Assembly: GCA_035697485.1 (NCBI GenBank)
Contig: DASSCU010000017.1
Coordinates: forward strand, 1-64,000
DNA length: 64,000 bases
Reading direction: 5' to 3'
Source of the DNA: Actinomycetota bacterium
GTDB taxonomy: Bacteria > Actinomycetota > UBA4738 > HRBIN12
Position numbers and translations under genes: made by a program. This document shows positions 54,018 through 62,609 of this stretch, piece after piece (position 1 is the stretch's first letter; each line of letters opens with the position of its first letter). A model generated the notes under the pieces. It searched no databases and had not been told where the DNA came from. It saw nothing but the letters and a program-made list of their open reading frames with translations.

Positions 54018-54540
54018 CGTGACGAACTGGTTCCTCGTGCTTCCCTGGATCGCGCTCGCGATCGCGCTGACGGCGGTGATCGGCCCGACGCTCGTCAACG
54101 TGATCGTGGTAATGGCGATCACCTCGTGGGCGAGTACGGCGCGCGTCGTGCGATCGCAGGCCCTCTCGGTGAAGGAGCGTTCGTTCATCGAGGCGTTCGC
54201 CCGCCCTCGGCGCCGGGCTTGGGACCTGATCACGCATCACGTGCTGCCCAACGTTGTTTCCGATCCTGTTCGCCAACGCCGTGCTGATGATCGAGCTCGC
54301 GATCCTGTCGGAGACGACCCTGTCGATCCTCGGGCTCGGTCCGGAGAACGCGATCTCGTGGGGCCGCATCATCGACGACTCGTTCTCGGAGGGCGCGCTC
54401 TCGGCCGGATGGTGGTGGTGGCCGATCCCGCAGGGCGTGGCGATCATGTTCGTGACGCTGTCGTTCACGATGGTCGAGTTCGCGCTCGACGAAGTGCTCA
54501 GCCCGCGACTCCGCAAACGCGAGGGCAACCTCGACGTGCG
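54018..54540 (+). pseudogene. Remnant of a DppC/OppC-type peptide ABC permease
   Basis: The sequence from NWFLVLPWIALAIALTAVIG through STARVVRSQALSVKERSFIE (EAA region) and HHVLPNVVS continues, after a frameshift near 54255, with FPILFANAVLMIELAILSET, TLSILGLGPENAISWGRIID and PQGVAIMFVTLSFTMVEFAL. This is the C-terminal two thirds of an oligopeptide permease. Two missing C bases in 'TTTCCG' would restore NVVSPILFAN. The N-terminal span and the rest of the transporter are absent, so it is a real fragment in addition to any indel. Confidence 0.75.
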
Positions 54541-54557
54541 GCGGGTAACCTGGTTGC

Positions 54558-54779
54558 ATGCCGGAGAGCTACGGGAAGCGTCAGCGCCAGGACGTGAAGG
54601 CGCGCAAGGCGGCTGCTCGCGAGGAGCGGCGGGTCGCGCGCGCCAAGCGCGACGCCGACCGGGCTGCCGGCCTCGTCGAGGCGGGCACGCCGATCGAGGC
54701 GACCGACCCGGCCGTGCTCGGCCTGCCCGACGACGAGGTCGAAGCGGGCGAGAGCCCCTCGACCGGCGCCTCGGCCTGA
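54558..54779 (+). CDS. Small highly charged hypothetical protein
   Basis: The 73-residue soluble protein starts MPESYGKRQRQDVKARKAAA and continues REERRVARAKRDADRAAGLV, then turns acidic (DPAVLGLPDDEVEAG). The basic N-terminal helix suggests binding to nucleic acid or ribosomes. Similar short proteins occur in actinobacterial genomes without known function. It sits just after the permease remnant and lacks an obvious ribosome-binding site. Confidence 0.5.
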   Translation: MPESYGKRQRQDVKARKAAAREERRVARAKRDADRAAGLVEAGTPIEATDPAVLGLPDDEVEAGESPSTGASA

Positions 54780-54824
54780 CCGCGTCGTTCATCTCCCCCG
54801 CCTCGCGTTCGGTGCCGCCGGACC

Positions 54825-55057
54825 GACTGGTACGGGACGCTGGGAGCCTCGGCCGCCGACCTCGGCAAGCCGATCAGCCGGGCGACGACGATCGCCGGCG
54901 ACGCGGCTGTGAGCGAGGGCGGCGGCGCCAATCCTGCGAGTGGATACGCACTGATCGAGGCGGAAAGCATCGACGACGCGGTCGCGAAGAACAAGGGTTG
55001 CCCATCCTCATGAGCGGCGGCAGCATCGAGGTCGCCGAGACGTTCGACGTCATGTGA
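54825..55057 (+). pseudogene. Remnant of a YCII-related (DGPF-type) protein
   Basis: One frame reads DWYGTLGASAADLGKPISRA, then GGGANPASGYALIEAESIDD and AVAKNKGCP before a stop. The next frame continues PILMSGGSIEVAETFDVM to a stop at 55057. One missing C in CCC near 55008 would give KGCPILMSGGSIEVAETFDV, the characteristic ending of YCII/DGPF proteins. The N-terminal third is missing. Confidence 0.7.
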
Positions 55058-55097
55058 TCGCGGCCCTCGCCCTCGGTCGGGAGCGGCCCGCGCCGAC

Positions 55098-55109
55098 TAG
55101 GCTGGGCCG
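55098..55109 (+). promoter_or_regulatory. -10 element for the NYN/LOTUS gene, probable leaderless start
   Basis: TAGGCT at 55098-55103 lies 6 nt before ATG 55110, with no ribosome-binding site. Confidence 0.4.
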
Positions 55110-56198
55110 ATGGACCTCGACGAAGAACGCATCGCGCTGTTCCTCGACTACGAGAACCTCGCGATCGGGGCGCGCGATCGGCTCGAGGGCATGCGGTTCG
55201 ACCTGCGCCCCGTGCTCGATGCGCTCGCCGAGCGAGGCCGGGTGATCGCGCGCAAAGCGTACGCCGACTGGTCCTACTTCGACGAGGACAGGCGCATGCT
55301 CACGCGCAGCCACGTGGAACTGATCGAGATCCCGCAGCGCATGGGCGCTTCGCGCAAGAACTCGGCCGACATCAAGCTCTGCGTGGACGCGCTCGAGATG
55401 GCGTTCGAGCGCGACTACGTCACCACGTTCGTGATCTGTACCGGCGACAGCGATTTCACCCCGCTCGTGCACAAACTGCGTGAGTTGAACAAGCGGGTGA
55501 TCGGGGTGGGCATCAAGGAGTCGACCTCGAAGCTGCTGCCGCCCGCCTGCGACGAGTTCCTCTACTACGAGGCGCTCGAGGGCGTCGACGTGCCGGCGGA
55601 GCGTCGGCGCCGTGGGCGCAAGGGCGGGAGCGGTCGAGCGCCGTCGGAGGAACGACCCGCGGCGCCCGAGCCCGAGCCCGTCGAGGACGAGGAGCAACCC
55701 GAGTCGACGCCGCCGCTGGACGAGGATCAGCTCGCGATCCTGATCGCGCAGACGGTGGCTGGCCTCGAGCGAACCGCGGCCGGGCCGGTGCTGGCCTCGT
55801 CGGTGAAGCGCGCGCTGCTCCGCAAGGATCCGACGTTCAGCGAGGCCGACCACGGGTTCCGGGCGTTCGGAGAGCTGCTCAGACACCTCGCCGATCGCAA
55901 CGTGATCGAGCTGAGCGAAGGCGCGGCCAAAGGTGACCCCGAGGTCTCGCTGCCGTCGCAGGGAGGCGAGACCGAGGCGTTCGACCTGTTGCGCGAGGTC
56001 GTCGCCGACCTCGGTGCCCAGGGCACGGTGCAGCTGTCGGGTCTCAAGAACCGCGTTCGCAAGGTGCGCCCCGACTTCAGCGAGAAGAAGTACGGGTACC
56101 GCGGGTTTCTGCAGTTCTGCCGGGCCGCCGCCACGCAGGGCTTCGTCACGCTCGAGTGGGACGCCGCCGCCGAGGACTACGTGGTCGCGATCCCGTAG
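55110..56198 (+). CDS. NYN-domain nuclease-like protein with two LOTUS/OST-HTH domains
   Basis: The 362-residue protein begins with an NYN (PIN-like) domain: IALFLDYENLAIGARDRLEG, KNSADIKLCVDALEMAFERD and FVICTGDSDFTPLVHKLREL, with the acidic residues of the metal site (D13, D84-like, D116-like). After a charged linker come two winged-helix OST-HTH/LOTUS domains (PVLASSVKRALLRKDPTFSE and VQLSGLKNRVRKVRPDFSEK), which bind RNA or G-rich structures in relatives. The arrangement suggests an RNA-processing or RNA-silencing enzyme; targets are unknown. Confidence 0.87.
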   Translation: MDLDEERIALFLDYENLAIGARDRLEGMRFDLRPVLDALAERGRVIARKAYADWSYFDEDRRMLTRSHVELIEIPQRMGASRKNSADIKLCVDALEMAFERDYVTTFVICTGDSDFTPLVHKLRELNKRVIGVGIKESTSKLLPPACDEFLYYEALEGVDVPAERRRRGRKGGSGRAPSEERPAAPEPEPVEDEEQPESTPPLDEDQLAILIAQTVAGLERTAAGPVLASSVKRALLRKDPTFSEADHGFRAFGELLRHLADRNVIELSEGAAKGDPEVSLPSQGGETEAFDLLREVVADLGAQGTVQLSGLKNRVRKVRPDFSEKKYGYRGFLQFCRAAATQGFVTLEWDAAAEDYVVAIP

Positions 56199-56205
56199 GA
56201 ACGGC

Positions 56206-56883
56206 GTGGCGGCGGCGATCGAGTGCCTGATCGAGACCGGATCCAAGCGCACGTTCGCGTGCGCGGCGGCCTGGCCGGGGTGGTGTCGCCAGGGACGCGA
56301 CGAGGACGCCGCGATGCAGGCCCTCGAGGCCTACCGACCGAGGTACGCCTCGGCGCTGAAGGCCACGGGGGTTCCCTTCGGCGGCATCCGCGGCTCCCTG
56401 CGGATCGCCGAGCGCACCGGCGGGAACGCGACGACCGACTTCGGTGCGCCCGACGCCGTGTACGAGCTCGACGCCGACGTGATCTCTGCACGGGAGTGGG
56501 CTCGGTTTCGGCGCGTACTCGAGGCATGCTGGGCGGCGTTCGATCGCGCCGTCACGGTCGCCGAGGGGGTGGAGCTGACGAAGGGACCGCGTGGCGGCGG
56601 TCGCGATCTCGGGTCGATCGTCGGCCACGTCGTGGGCGCAGAGGTGAGCTACCTGCGCACGCTGACCGGTCGGGCCGTACAGGTGGACGATGACGACCCC
56701 TGGAGCGCTCGCGAGCGTGAACGGGAAGCGGTGCTCGCGTGGCTCGACCTCGCGAAGGCCGGCGAACTCCCCGAGCGCGGTCCGCGGGGCGGGGTGCTGT
56801 GGACACCACGACGCTTCCTGCGCCGTACGGCGTGGCACGTGCTCGACCACGCCTGGGAGATCGAGGACCGCGCGGCGGGCTGA
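56206..56883 (+). CDS. DinB-like four-helix protein
   Basis: The 225-residue soluble protein contains the DinB/YfiT-type pattern: WARFRRVLEACWAAFDRAVT, IVGHVVGAEVSYLRTLTGRA and, near the end, RRTAWHVLDHAWEIEDR. The His in GHVVGAE and HxxDH near the C-terminus are likely metal ligands. These metalloproteins include thiol transferases, but the function here is unknown. GTG 56206 begins 7 nt after the NYN gene's stop; the two are probably co-transcribed. Confidence 0.75.
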   Translation: MAAAIECLIETGSKRTFACAAAWPGWCRQGRDEDAAMQALEAYRPRYASALKATGVPFGGIRGSLRIAERTGGNATTDFGAPDAVYELDADVISAREWARFRRVLEACWAAFDRAVTVAEGVELTKGPRGGGRDLGSIVGHVVGAEVSYLRTLTGRAVQVDDDDPWSAREREREAVLAWLDLAKAGELPERGPRGGVLWTPRRFLRRTAWHVLDHAWEIEDRAAG

Positions 56884-56914
56884 GTCCGTGCTGGGGCAGG
56901 ATCAACAGGGCGGA

Positions 56915-57160
56915 CAGCGTCCAGGCGTAGAGGGCCATGGGCATCCCGTGGTACTCGATGTCCATCTCGTACCGCATGCCGACCTTCTCGGCCACGCGGA
57001 TCGACCCCGCGTTGTCGTGGAAGGTGCACGACACGAGGCGGTGCCTGTCGAGCTCCCGCGCGGCCCAGTCGCGGATCACGGTGGCGACCTCGGTGGCGAG
57101 CCCGCGTTCCCGATACTCGCCCAGCTGCCGCTCGACGGAGCGTGCGATCACGATCGTGGC
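56915..57160 (-). pseudogene. Remnant of a GNAT acetyltransferase
   Basis: The leftward frame encodes GEYRERGLATEVATVIRDWA, then HRLVSCTFHDNAGSIRVAEK and VGMRYEMDIEYHGMPMALYA. This is the acetyl-CoA loop and C-terminal strand region of a GNAT protein. The N-terminal half is missing, with no plausible start codon or ribosome-binding site, and the frame drifts into low-complexity sequence antisense to the DinB-like gene. It is read as a truncated gene. Confidence 0.55.
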
Positions 57161-57304
57161 GGGGGCTCCCCCTCGTCCATGCGCCAGAGTCTCGCAGGTG
57201 GTCCCGTCGGTGGCGGGGACTTCGACCGTTCTCGGCGCGGTCGAGGTGATGCACGCTGGCCACGGGTGAGCTGGATCGGCACCCGGGAGGAGGAGGTGGG
57301 CAGC

Positions 57305-57511
57305 ATGAAGGCCGTGATCGGCGATCTGCTCCGCATCAAGGGGCACCACATCGGCGAGCCGGACCGTGACGCCGAGATCCTGGAGGTCCGCGGCGACGAG
57401 GGCGGACCCCCGTTCCTCGTTCGGTGGGAGGACGGACAGGTGGGGTTGATGTTCCCCGAGTCCGACGCTGAGGTCGTGCACGTCGGGCAGGGAGACAGCG
57501 CTCCGAGTTAG
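57305..57511 (+). CDS. DUF1918 family protein
   Basis: The 68-residue protein MKAVIGDLLRIKGHHIGEPD, RDAEILEVRGDEGGPPFLVR, WEDGQVGLMFPESDAEVVH matches DUF1918, a small beta-barrel family found mainly in actinobacteria, whose role is unknown. The ATG follows GGAGGAGGTGGG. Its last codons lie in the first unit of an 11-bp tandem repeat. Confidence 0.88.
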   Translation: MKAVIGDLLRIKGHHIGEPDRDAEILEVRGDEGGPPFLVRWEDGQVGLMFPESDAEVVHVGQGDSAPS

Positions 57512-57532
57512 CTCCGAGTTAGCTCCGAGTTA
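57500..57532 (+). repeat. Three tandem copies of an 11-bp unit carrying stop codons
   Basis: GCTCCGAGTTA is repeated exactly three times between the convergent DUF1918 and phosphoesterase genes. Each junction creates TAG on the plus strand, and on the minus strand the third unit supplies the TAA stop of the phosphoesterase. The unit is too short for a CRISPR; slippage is the likely origin. Confidence 0.92.
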
Positions 57533-58939
57533 GATGAAGTGGTCCTCGTTGGGGTCGATGCCCGGTTCCCAGCCGTCGTAGCCGTCGGGGAAGGCGAACG
57601 CGCCGCCGTACGTGGGCGCGGTCGTCTCGCCGAAGACCGGGTCGCGCGGCCTCTTCTTGAAGTTGAAGACGTGCTCGAACGAGTGCGTCTTCTCGATGCG
57701 CGGCGTGAGGTAGGGCAGCCCCCAGTTGTCGGAGATGAACCGCAGGGGCGTCGAGAACTCGCCGATCTCGGTATCGACGATGCCGCGTTCCGTGTACGGG
57801 CTGATCGTCAGCAGCGGCACACGCACGCCGAGGCCGAGGTCGTCCACCGCCGGTGGGAGCACGGGGTCGTAGAAGCCGCCCCACTCGTCCCAGGTGAGGA
57901 AGATCGCCGTGTGCTCCCACATCGGGCTGCGCATCACCGCGTTCACGATCTCGCTCACCCAGTTGTGCGCGTGTCCGGTCGAGTAGGGCGGATGGTCGGA
58001 GAGCTCGAACCGCGGTGTGATCCACGTGACGGCTGGGAGCGTGCCCGCCTCGATGTCGGGCACGATGCGATCCACCGAGCGCATGTGCTCGTCCCACATG
58101 TCGGTATGGAAGACGTCGCCGATGCCGTTGTAGGCGTTCCAGAAGTAGCCGACCTGTCCCGGTGACGCCGAGTAGTACGCCCAGTCGACCCCGATGTCGC
58201 TCAGCTGCTGCCCGACCGTGCGATAGCTGAAGCAGGTGTCGTGCTTCGTGAGGTTCCCCTTGTCGTCCTTCACGAAGACGAACACGTCGTCGCCGAGCGC
58301 GTCGCAGCCCCAGCTCTTGAACCGTTGGCCGCCCTCGACCCTGGTCTCGATGTTCTCGGGGTTGTCGAGCACGCCGCCCGATTGCCCGGCGATGAAGTAG
58401 TAGTGGTTCGGGTACGACGGTCCGCCGACGCTCGCGAAGAAGTGGTCGGAGAGCGAGTACTCGCGCGCCCACGTGTAGTAGTTCGGGATCTGGTCCTCGT
58501 CGAAGATCGAGTACGCGTACGTCGAGCCGAACTCGCCGTTGCCGAACCCGTCCATCTTATCGCCGTTCAGGCAGTTCAGGTGCGCCGCCCGGTCGTGCGG
58601 GATGTCGCCGGGGAGCCATTCCGGGCATCGGATCAGCGGCTTCTCCTTGCCCAGCTCGACACCGACGGTCGTGCCTTCCACGCCGGGGAACTTGCCGAAC
58701 ATGTTGTTGAAGCTGCGGTTCTCGAGCATCACGTACACGACGCGCTTGATCGGCGTCGCGGTGTCGATCTGGGGCGTGCGGTCGCCGAGCTTCGGGATCA
58801 CCTTGCCGCCCGTGCACGAGAAGAGCACGCTGCCGGCCAGCGCCATCGCCGAGCCGTGAAGGAACCGCCTGCGGGTGAGGTACGGGATCGGGTGGGTCGG
58901 GGCGCGTTCCTCGTCACGAGGATGCATGTGTTCGGGCAT
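57530..58939 (-). CDS. Tat-exported phosphoesterase (phospholipase C/acid phosphatase superfamily)
   Basis: The 469-residue protein has a twin-arginine signal with a lipobox-like Cys (TRRRFLHGSAMALAGSVLFS then C), so it may be a Tat lipoprotein. The PF04185 phosphoesterase domain follows: VVYVMLENRSFNNMFGKFPG (metal Glu-Asn), FASVGGPSYPNHYYFIAGQS, PAVTWITPRFELSDHPPYST, FLTWDEWGGFYDPVLPP and RVPLLTISPYTERG. It hydrolyses phosphoesters outside the cell; lipid headgroups or phosphorylated organics are possible substrates. Confidence 0.9.
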   Translation of the reverse strand: MPEHMHPRDEERAPTHPIPYLTRRRFLHGSAMALAGSVLFSCTGGKVIPKLGDRTPQIDTATPIKRVVYVMLENRSFNNMFGKFPGVEGTTVGVELGKEKPLIRCPEWLPGDIPHDRAAHLNCLNGDKMDGFGNGEFGSTYAYSIFDEDQIPNYYTWAREYSLSDHFFASVGGPSYPNHYYFIAGQSGGVLDNPENIETRVEGGQRFKSWGCDALGDDVFVFVKDDKGNLTKHDTCFSYRTVGQQLSDIGVDWAYYSASPGQVGYFWNAYNGIGDVFHTDMWDEHMRSVDRIVPDIEAGTLPAVTWITPRFELSDHPPYSTGHAHNWVSEIVNAVMRSPMWEHTAIFLTWDEWGGFYDPVLPPAVDDLGLGVRVPLLTISPYTERGIVDTEIGEFSTPLRFISDNWGLPYLTPRIEKTHSFEHVFNFKKRPRDPVFGETTAPTYGGAFAFPDGYDGWEPGIDPNEDHFI

Positions 58940-58971
58940 GCTTCCTTTGTATCAAGCGATCGGCCCATCGC

Positions 58972-58986
58972 TATCCTGAGCGGATC
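58972..58986 (+). promoter_or_regulatory. -10 element for the lipoprotein gene
   Basis: TATCCT at 58972-58977 lies 9 nt before GTG 58987, matching the other leaderless starts in the window. Confidence 0.4.
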
Positions 58987-59760
58987 GTGCACACAGGTTC
59001 GTCACACCGCGCCCCGATACTGTCTGCCGTGCAGGAGCAGGCAGAACGGCCCACCGAATCGCCGCTCGCGATGCGTAGGTTCGTCGTCGTGCTGGCCCTG
59101 GTCGCGGTGACCGCGGCGGCCTGCGACGATGGCCGTGGCGGCGGTGAAGCCGAGGGTCCCTTCGCTTCTGCCCCATCGGGGGGGTCGCCCACCTCCAGCG
59201 AGTCCTTCATGCCGTCGGCGAGCGTCGTCCCCTCACCCACCCAGCCTGCGGTTCCCGAACCCGCCCCGGCGACCCGAGGGGCGCCTTCGACGACGTGCGT
59301 CGAGGGCTGGCGCACCCCGGCGCGCGATACCCCGCAGTTCACCGATCCTCTCGGCATCGTCCGGCGCACAGCGCCGGTCGAGGGCGACTTCGTCGTCGTC
59401 GACATGCGCTACTTCACCGGGCCGGAGTCACCTCCGTCCGACAAGGGGTACATCCTCGAGATCGATCGTTGGTACATCAAGCTCTACGTAAAGTCCGACT
59501 GGAGCTATCAGGGCCGCTTCATCGTGGAGCAGCGCATGTTCGGTCGCGGGGTGGCCGCGGTCGCTCCGTACGACACGAAGGGGTTCCGCTCGCCGGACTG
59601 GACCGGCTTCCAGTGGGACTCTGCCGACACCACCGCGCGTGAGTACCCGGGCCTGCCCGGGTTGTGGCCGGGTCTGCCCTACGACTTCGTGAAGGGCGGC
59701 GCCGGCCTCGAGATCGCGGGCCTCCCCGACGAGGTGCGCGGGTGCCTCCAGGGAACGTGA
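58987..59760 (+). CDS. Putative lipoprotein of unknown function
   Basis: Up to 257 residues. The segment MRRFVVVLALVAVTAAACDD is a lipoprotein signal with lipobox TAAAC, followed by a Ser/Pro-rich spacer. A folded domain then contains VVVDMRYFTGPESPPSDKGY, ILEIDRWYIKLYVKSDWSYQ, GRFIVEQRMFGRGVAAVAPY and two Cys (TTCVEG, RGCLQGT). I do not recognise the domain. GTG 58987 is used because a TATCCT box lies 9 nt ahead, but ATG 59071 gives a more normal signal peptide and may be the true start. Confidence 0.65.
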   Translation: MHTGSSHRAPILSAVQEQAERPTESPLAMRRFVVVLALVAVTAAACDDGRGGGEAEGPFASAPSGGSPTSSESFMPSASVVPSPTQPAVPEPAPATRGAPSTTCVEGWRTPARDTPQFTDPLGIVRRTAPVEGDFVVVDMRYFTGPESPPSDKGYILEIDRWYIKLYVKSDWSYQGRFIVEQRMFGRGVAAVAPYDTKGFRSPDWTGFQWDSADTTAREYPGLPGLWPGLPYDFVKGGAGLEIAGLPDEVRGCLQGT

Positions 59761-59836
59761 GACGTCGGCCCTGGGAGCAACCGAACCCTCATGCCCTCAT
59801 CGTCGCCGGAGCCAAGCGGTGACCCGCGACCGAACG

Positions 59837-60091
59837 TTATGGGGTCGACGGGCCGGATGATCCCCGATGCCGACGGCGCGCACGGAACTCCCACCATCGG
59901 AACTCGCCGCGACGATGTGCGGCAGCCCGCGCTGCCCTGGCGAGCGATGCTCTCCGCACGGCAGGCGCGACCTCGGAGGCGGTCTGCACGTACTCGGTCG
60001 AGGTCTGCACGTCTGCCCCGGTCCACTGGATCGTGGACGGGTCTGGGTGGCGATCGCGTTCGGGATGCTCGGTCCAGCCGCTGCGGCCCAT
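59837..60091 (-). CDS. Small hypothetical protein downstream of the acyl-CoA dehydrogenase
   Basis: An 84-residue frame starts at ATG 60091 with AAGGGGAG ahead and begins MGRSGWTEHPERDRHPDPST. The second half is very arginine-rich. It lies 34 nt after the acyl-CoA dehydrogenase gene in the same direction. The good ribosome-binding site supports it; the composition of the C-terminal half looks non-coding. The rest of 59761-60125 shows nothing. Confidence 0.35.
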   Translation of the reverse strand: MGRSGWTEHPERDRHPDPSTIQWTGADVQTSTEYVQTASEVAPAVRRASLARAARAAAHRRGEFRWWEFRARRRHRGSSGPSTP

Positions 60092-60125
60092 GGTGGCTCC
60101 CCTTCCGTCGGGGATGATCTCGACC

Positions 60126-61307
60126 TTACGCCCGGGCGGGCCATTGGGTGTAGAGGCCCGAACCGCGCTTCTGGAGCTCGTTGCCGATCACGACCCGCTG
60201 GATCTCGCTGGTGCCCTCCCAGATGCGATCGACGCGCAGTTCCCGATACATGCGCTCGACCGGCTGCTCCCGCATGTACCCACGGCCGCCGAAGATCTGC
60301 ACGGCCTTGTCGATCACTCGTCCGGCGGTCTCGCTGCAGACGAGCTTCACGGCGCTCGCCATCGCGTGGGTCTGCTTGCGATCGGCATCGCCGCGCGAAG
60401 CTTCCCAGCACACGCGATACAGCAGCGACTTCGCCGCCATGATCTCCGCGGCCATGTCGGCGAGCATGAACTCGATCGCCTGGAACCCGACGATCGGCCT
60501 GCCGAACTGCCGCCGGTCCTGGGCGAACGCGAGCGAGAGCTCGAGCGCACGAGCGCTCGCGCCCATCGTTCGGGCGCCGATCATGATGCGTTCCTCGACG
60601 AACCAGTCCTTCGTGAGCTCGAAGCCCTCGCCGACCTCGCCGAGCACGCGGTCGTCGCCCACCCGCACGCCCTCGAACGCGTAGATCGGGTGCTCGAAGA
60701 CGAACGTGTGCGTGTACTTCGGGGTGCGAACGACTCGCACGCCCGGCATGTCCTTGTCGACGAGGAAGACGGTCGCCTTCGCCGGGTCGCCGTCGATGTG
60801 GGCATGCACCAGAAAGAAGTCCGCCACATCGCCGCTCGTCACGTGCCACTTCTCGCCGTCGAGCACCCAGGCGTCGCCGTCTCGGCGGGCGGCGGTCGCG
60901 ACGGCCGTGACGTCGGAGCCCGCGCCTTCCTCGGTGATCGCGTACGCGTCGCGTCGCTCGCCCCGGATCGCCGGGCGCAAGAACCGTTCCTTCTGCTCCC
61001 CGGTGCCTCGAGCGAGCGGGATCGAAGGACGCCACGGGATGTCCCACAGCGCGCCGGTCGCCCGGCCCCACTGTTCCTCGATCAGCATCTGCTGGAACGT
61101 GTCGTAACCCTGGCCGCCGTCGTCGATCGAGTGGTTGATGCCGTGGAAGCCGGCATCGAGCACGGCCCGCTTGGCGGCCGCATGGCTCTCGGCCGAGAGT
61201 CCGTCGTTCGCCTCGCACTCGTCCTCCAGCGGCACCAGCACGTCGTCGGTGAACGCTCGCGCACGCCTCTGCAGGGCGCCGTCCTCGACCGACAGTCGCA
61301 TGTCCAT
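60126..61307 (-). CDS. Acyl-CoA dehydrogenase
   Basis: The 393-residue FAD enzyme has FLRPAIRGERRDAYAITEEG and AGSDVTAVATAARRDGDAWV (FAD-binding loop), WHVTSGDVADFFLVHAHIDG, GEGFELTKDWFVEERIMIGA, and RRQFGRPIVGFQAIEFMLAD. IFGGRGYMREQPVERMYREL with RIWEGTSEIQRVVIG carries the region of the catalytic Glu. It oxidises an acyl-CoA at the alpha-beta bond; chain specificity cannot be read from sequence. ATG 61307 follows GAGGAG; the longer upstream frame is antisense to the amidohydrolase gene. Confidence 0.93.
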   Translation of the reverse strand: MDMRLSVEDGALQRRARAFTDDVLVPLEDECEANDGLSAESHAAAKRAVLDAGFHGINHSIDDGGQGYDTFQQMLIEEQWGRATGALWDIPWRPSIPLARGTGEQKERFLRPAIRGERRDAYAITEEGAGSDVTAVATAARRDGDAWVLDGEKWHVTSGDVADFFLVHAHIDGDPAKATVFLVDKDMPGVRVVRTPKYTHTFVFEHPIYAFEGVRVGDDRVLGEVGEGFELTKDWFVEERIMIGARTMGASARALELSLAFAQDRRQFGRPIVGFQAIEFMLADMAAEIMAAKSLLYRVCWEASRGDADRKQTHAMASAVKLVCSETAGRVIDKAVQIFGGRGYMREQPVERMYRELRVDRIWEGTSEIQRVVIGNELQKRGSGLYTQWPARA

Positions 61308-61379
61308 CGCTCGCTCACTCCTCGGGAGGGGTAGGGTGCGGCCCGAGTGTAGGTCCGCGCGCGAGGGAGGTGTGAGTCG

Positions 61380-62609
61380 GTGGGCAGGACGGTGTTCCAC
61401 GGGGGGAAGGTCTTCGACGGGTCGGGCTCGCCGCCGGCGTCCGCCGACGTCGTGATCGAGGACGCCCGCATCGTCGAGGTCGGGCGGGGGCTCGACGGCG
61501 ACGACGGGGTCGACTGCACCGGCAAGGCGCTGCTGCCCGGCCTCTTCGACTGCCACGTGCACCTGGCGTTCCGGTACGAGGACTTCGACGAGTACGCGCG
61601 CATGCAGGAGCCGTTCTCGCTCGGGTTCTACCGCTCGGTGCAGAACCTCCGGACGACGATCGGGCTCGGCATCACGACGGTGCGCGATGCCTCGGGCGCC
61701 GATGCCGGCCTTCGGATCGCGGTCGACGAGGGAACGCTCGTGGGGCCACGCATGCAGGTCTCCGTCTCGATGCTCTCGATGACGGGCGGTCACAACGATC
61801 CATGGCTCCCGAGCGGCACGCTCGGCATCTTCGGCGTCGGGTATCCGGGCATGCCGTCAGGTGTTTGCGATGGCGTCGACGGGGTCACCAGGAAGGTGCG
61901 AGAGATGGTCCGAGCCGGCGCCGACGTGATCAAGATCGCGTCGAGCGGAGGGTTCCTCTCGCCCACGGACGACCCCATGGAGCCGAACTTCTCGCAGGAA
62001 GAGGTCGACGCGATCGTGCGTGCGGCCGCCGACCTCGGCACATGGGTGATGTCGCACGCCCACGGGCCCGAGGGCATCAAACGTGCGGTGCGAGCGGGCG
62101 TGCGCTCGATCGACCACGGCACCTACCTCGACGACGAGGGGATCGAGCTCATGCTCGAGCACGGCACGTGGCTCGTGCCGACGCTTACCGCCGGCGACAC
62201 GACCGACGCGATCGCGAACGACTCGAAGGTGTCGCCCGCGGTGCGTGCGAAGCTCGCGGACCTCGGTCGCCCCGAGTTCGATGCCTTCCGTCGCGCGGTC
62301 GACGCCGGCGTGAAGGTCGCGATGGGCACCGACTGTCCCGTGGCCCCTCACGGCACGAACCTGAACGAGTTGCGGCACATGGAGGCCAACGGCTTCACGC
62401 CGGCGCAGGCGTTGCACGCGACGACGCTGAGCGCCGCCGAGCTCATGGGTCTCGACGCCGAGCTCGGCACGTTGGAGCCCGGCAAGCGCGCCGACCTCGT
62501 CGTGCTCGACGGCGATCCGCTGGTGTTCGACGACTACGAGTCGCGCATCGATCAGGTGTGGAAGGACGGCGCTCGCGTCGTGCCGTTCGCCCTCACGCAT
62601 GTTGGGTGA
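61380..62609 (+). CDS. Metal-dependent amidohydrolase (imidazolonepropionase/prolidase-like)
   Basis: The 409-residue TIM-barrel hydrolase has metal ligands LLPGLFDCHVHLAFRYEDFD (HxH), the bridging Lys region GADVIKIASSGGFLSPTDDP, SHAHGPEGIKRAV, RSIDHGTYLDDEGIELMLEH and VAMGTDCPVAPHGTNLNELR. The C-terminal beta domain is GTLEPGKRADLVVLDGDPL. Relatives include L-Lys/Arg-Xaa dipeptidases and other Xaa-Pro-like carboxypeptidases; the substrate is uncertain. GTG 61380 follows GGGAGGTG. Divergent from the acyl-CoA dehydrogenase gene. Confidence 0.9.
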   Translation: MGRTVFHGGKVFDGSGSPPASADVVIEDARIVEVGRGLDGDDGVDCTGKALLPGLFDCHVHLAFRYEDFDEYARMQEPFSLGFYRSVQNLRTTIGLGITTVRDASGADAGLRIAVDEGTLVGPRMQVSVSMLSMTGGHNDPWLPSGTLGIFGVGYPGMPSGVCDGVDGVTRKVREMVRAGADVIKIASSGGFLSPTDDPMEPNFSQEEVDAIVRAAADLGTWVMSHAHGPEGIKRAVRAGVRSIDHGTYLDDEGIELMLEHGTWLVPTLTAGDTTDAIANDSKVSPAVRAKLADLGRPEFDAFRRAVDAGVKVAMGTDCPVAPHGTNLNELRHMEANGFTPAQALHATTLSAAELMGLDAELGTLEPGKRADLVVLDGDPLVFDDYESRIDQVWKDGARVVPFALTHVG

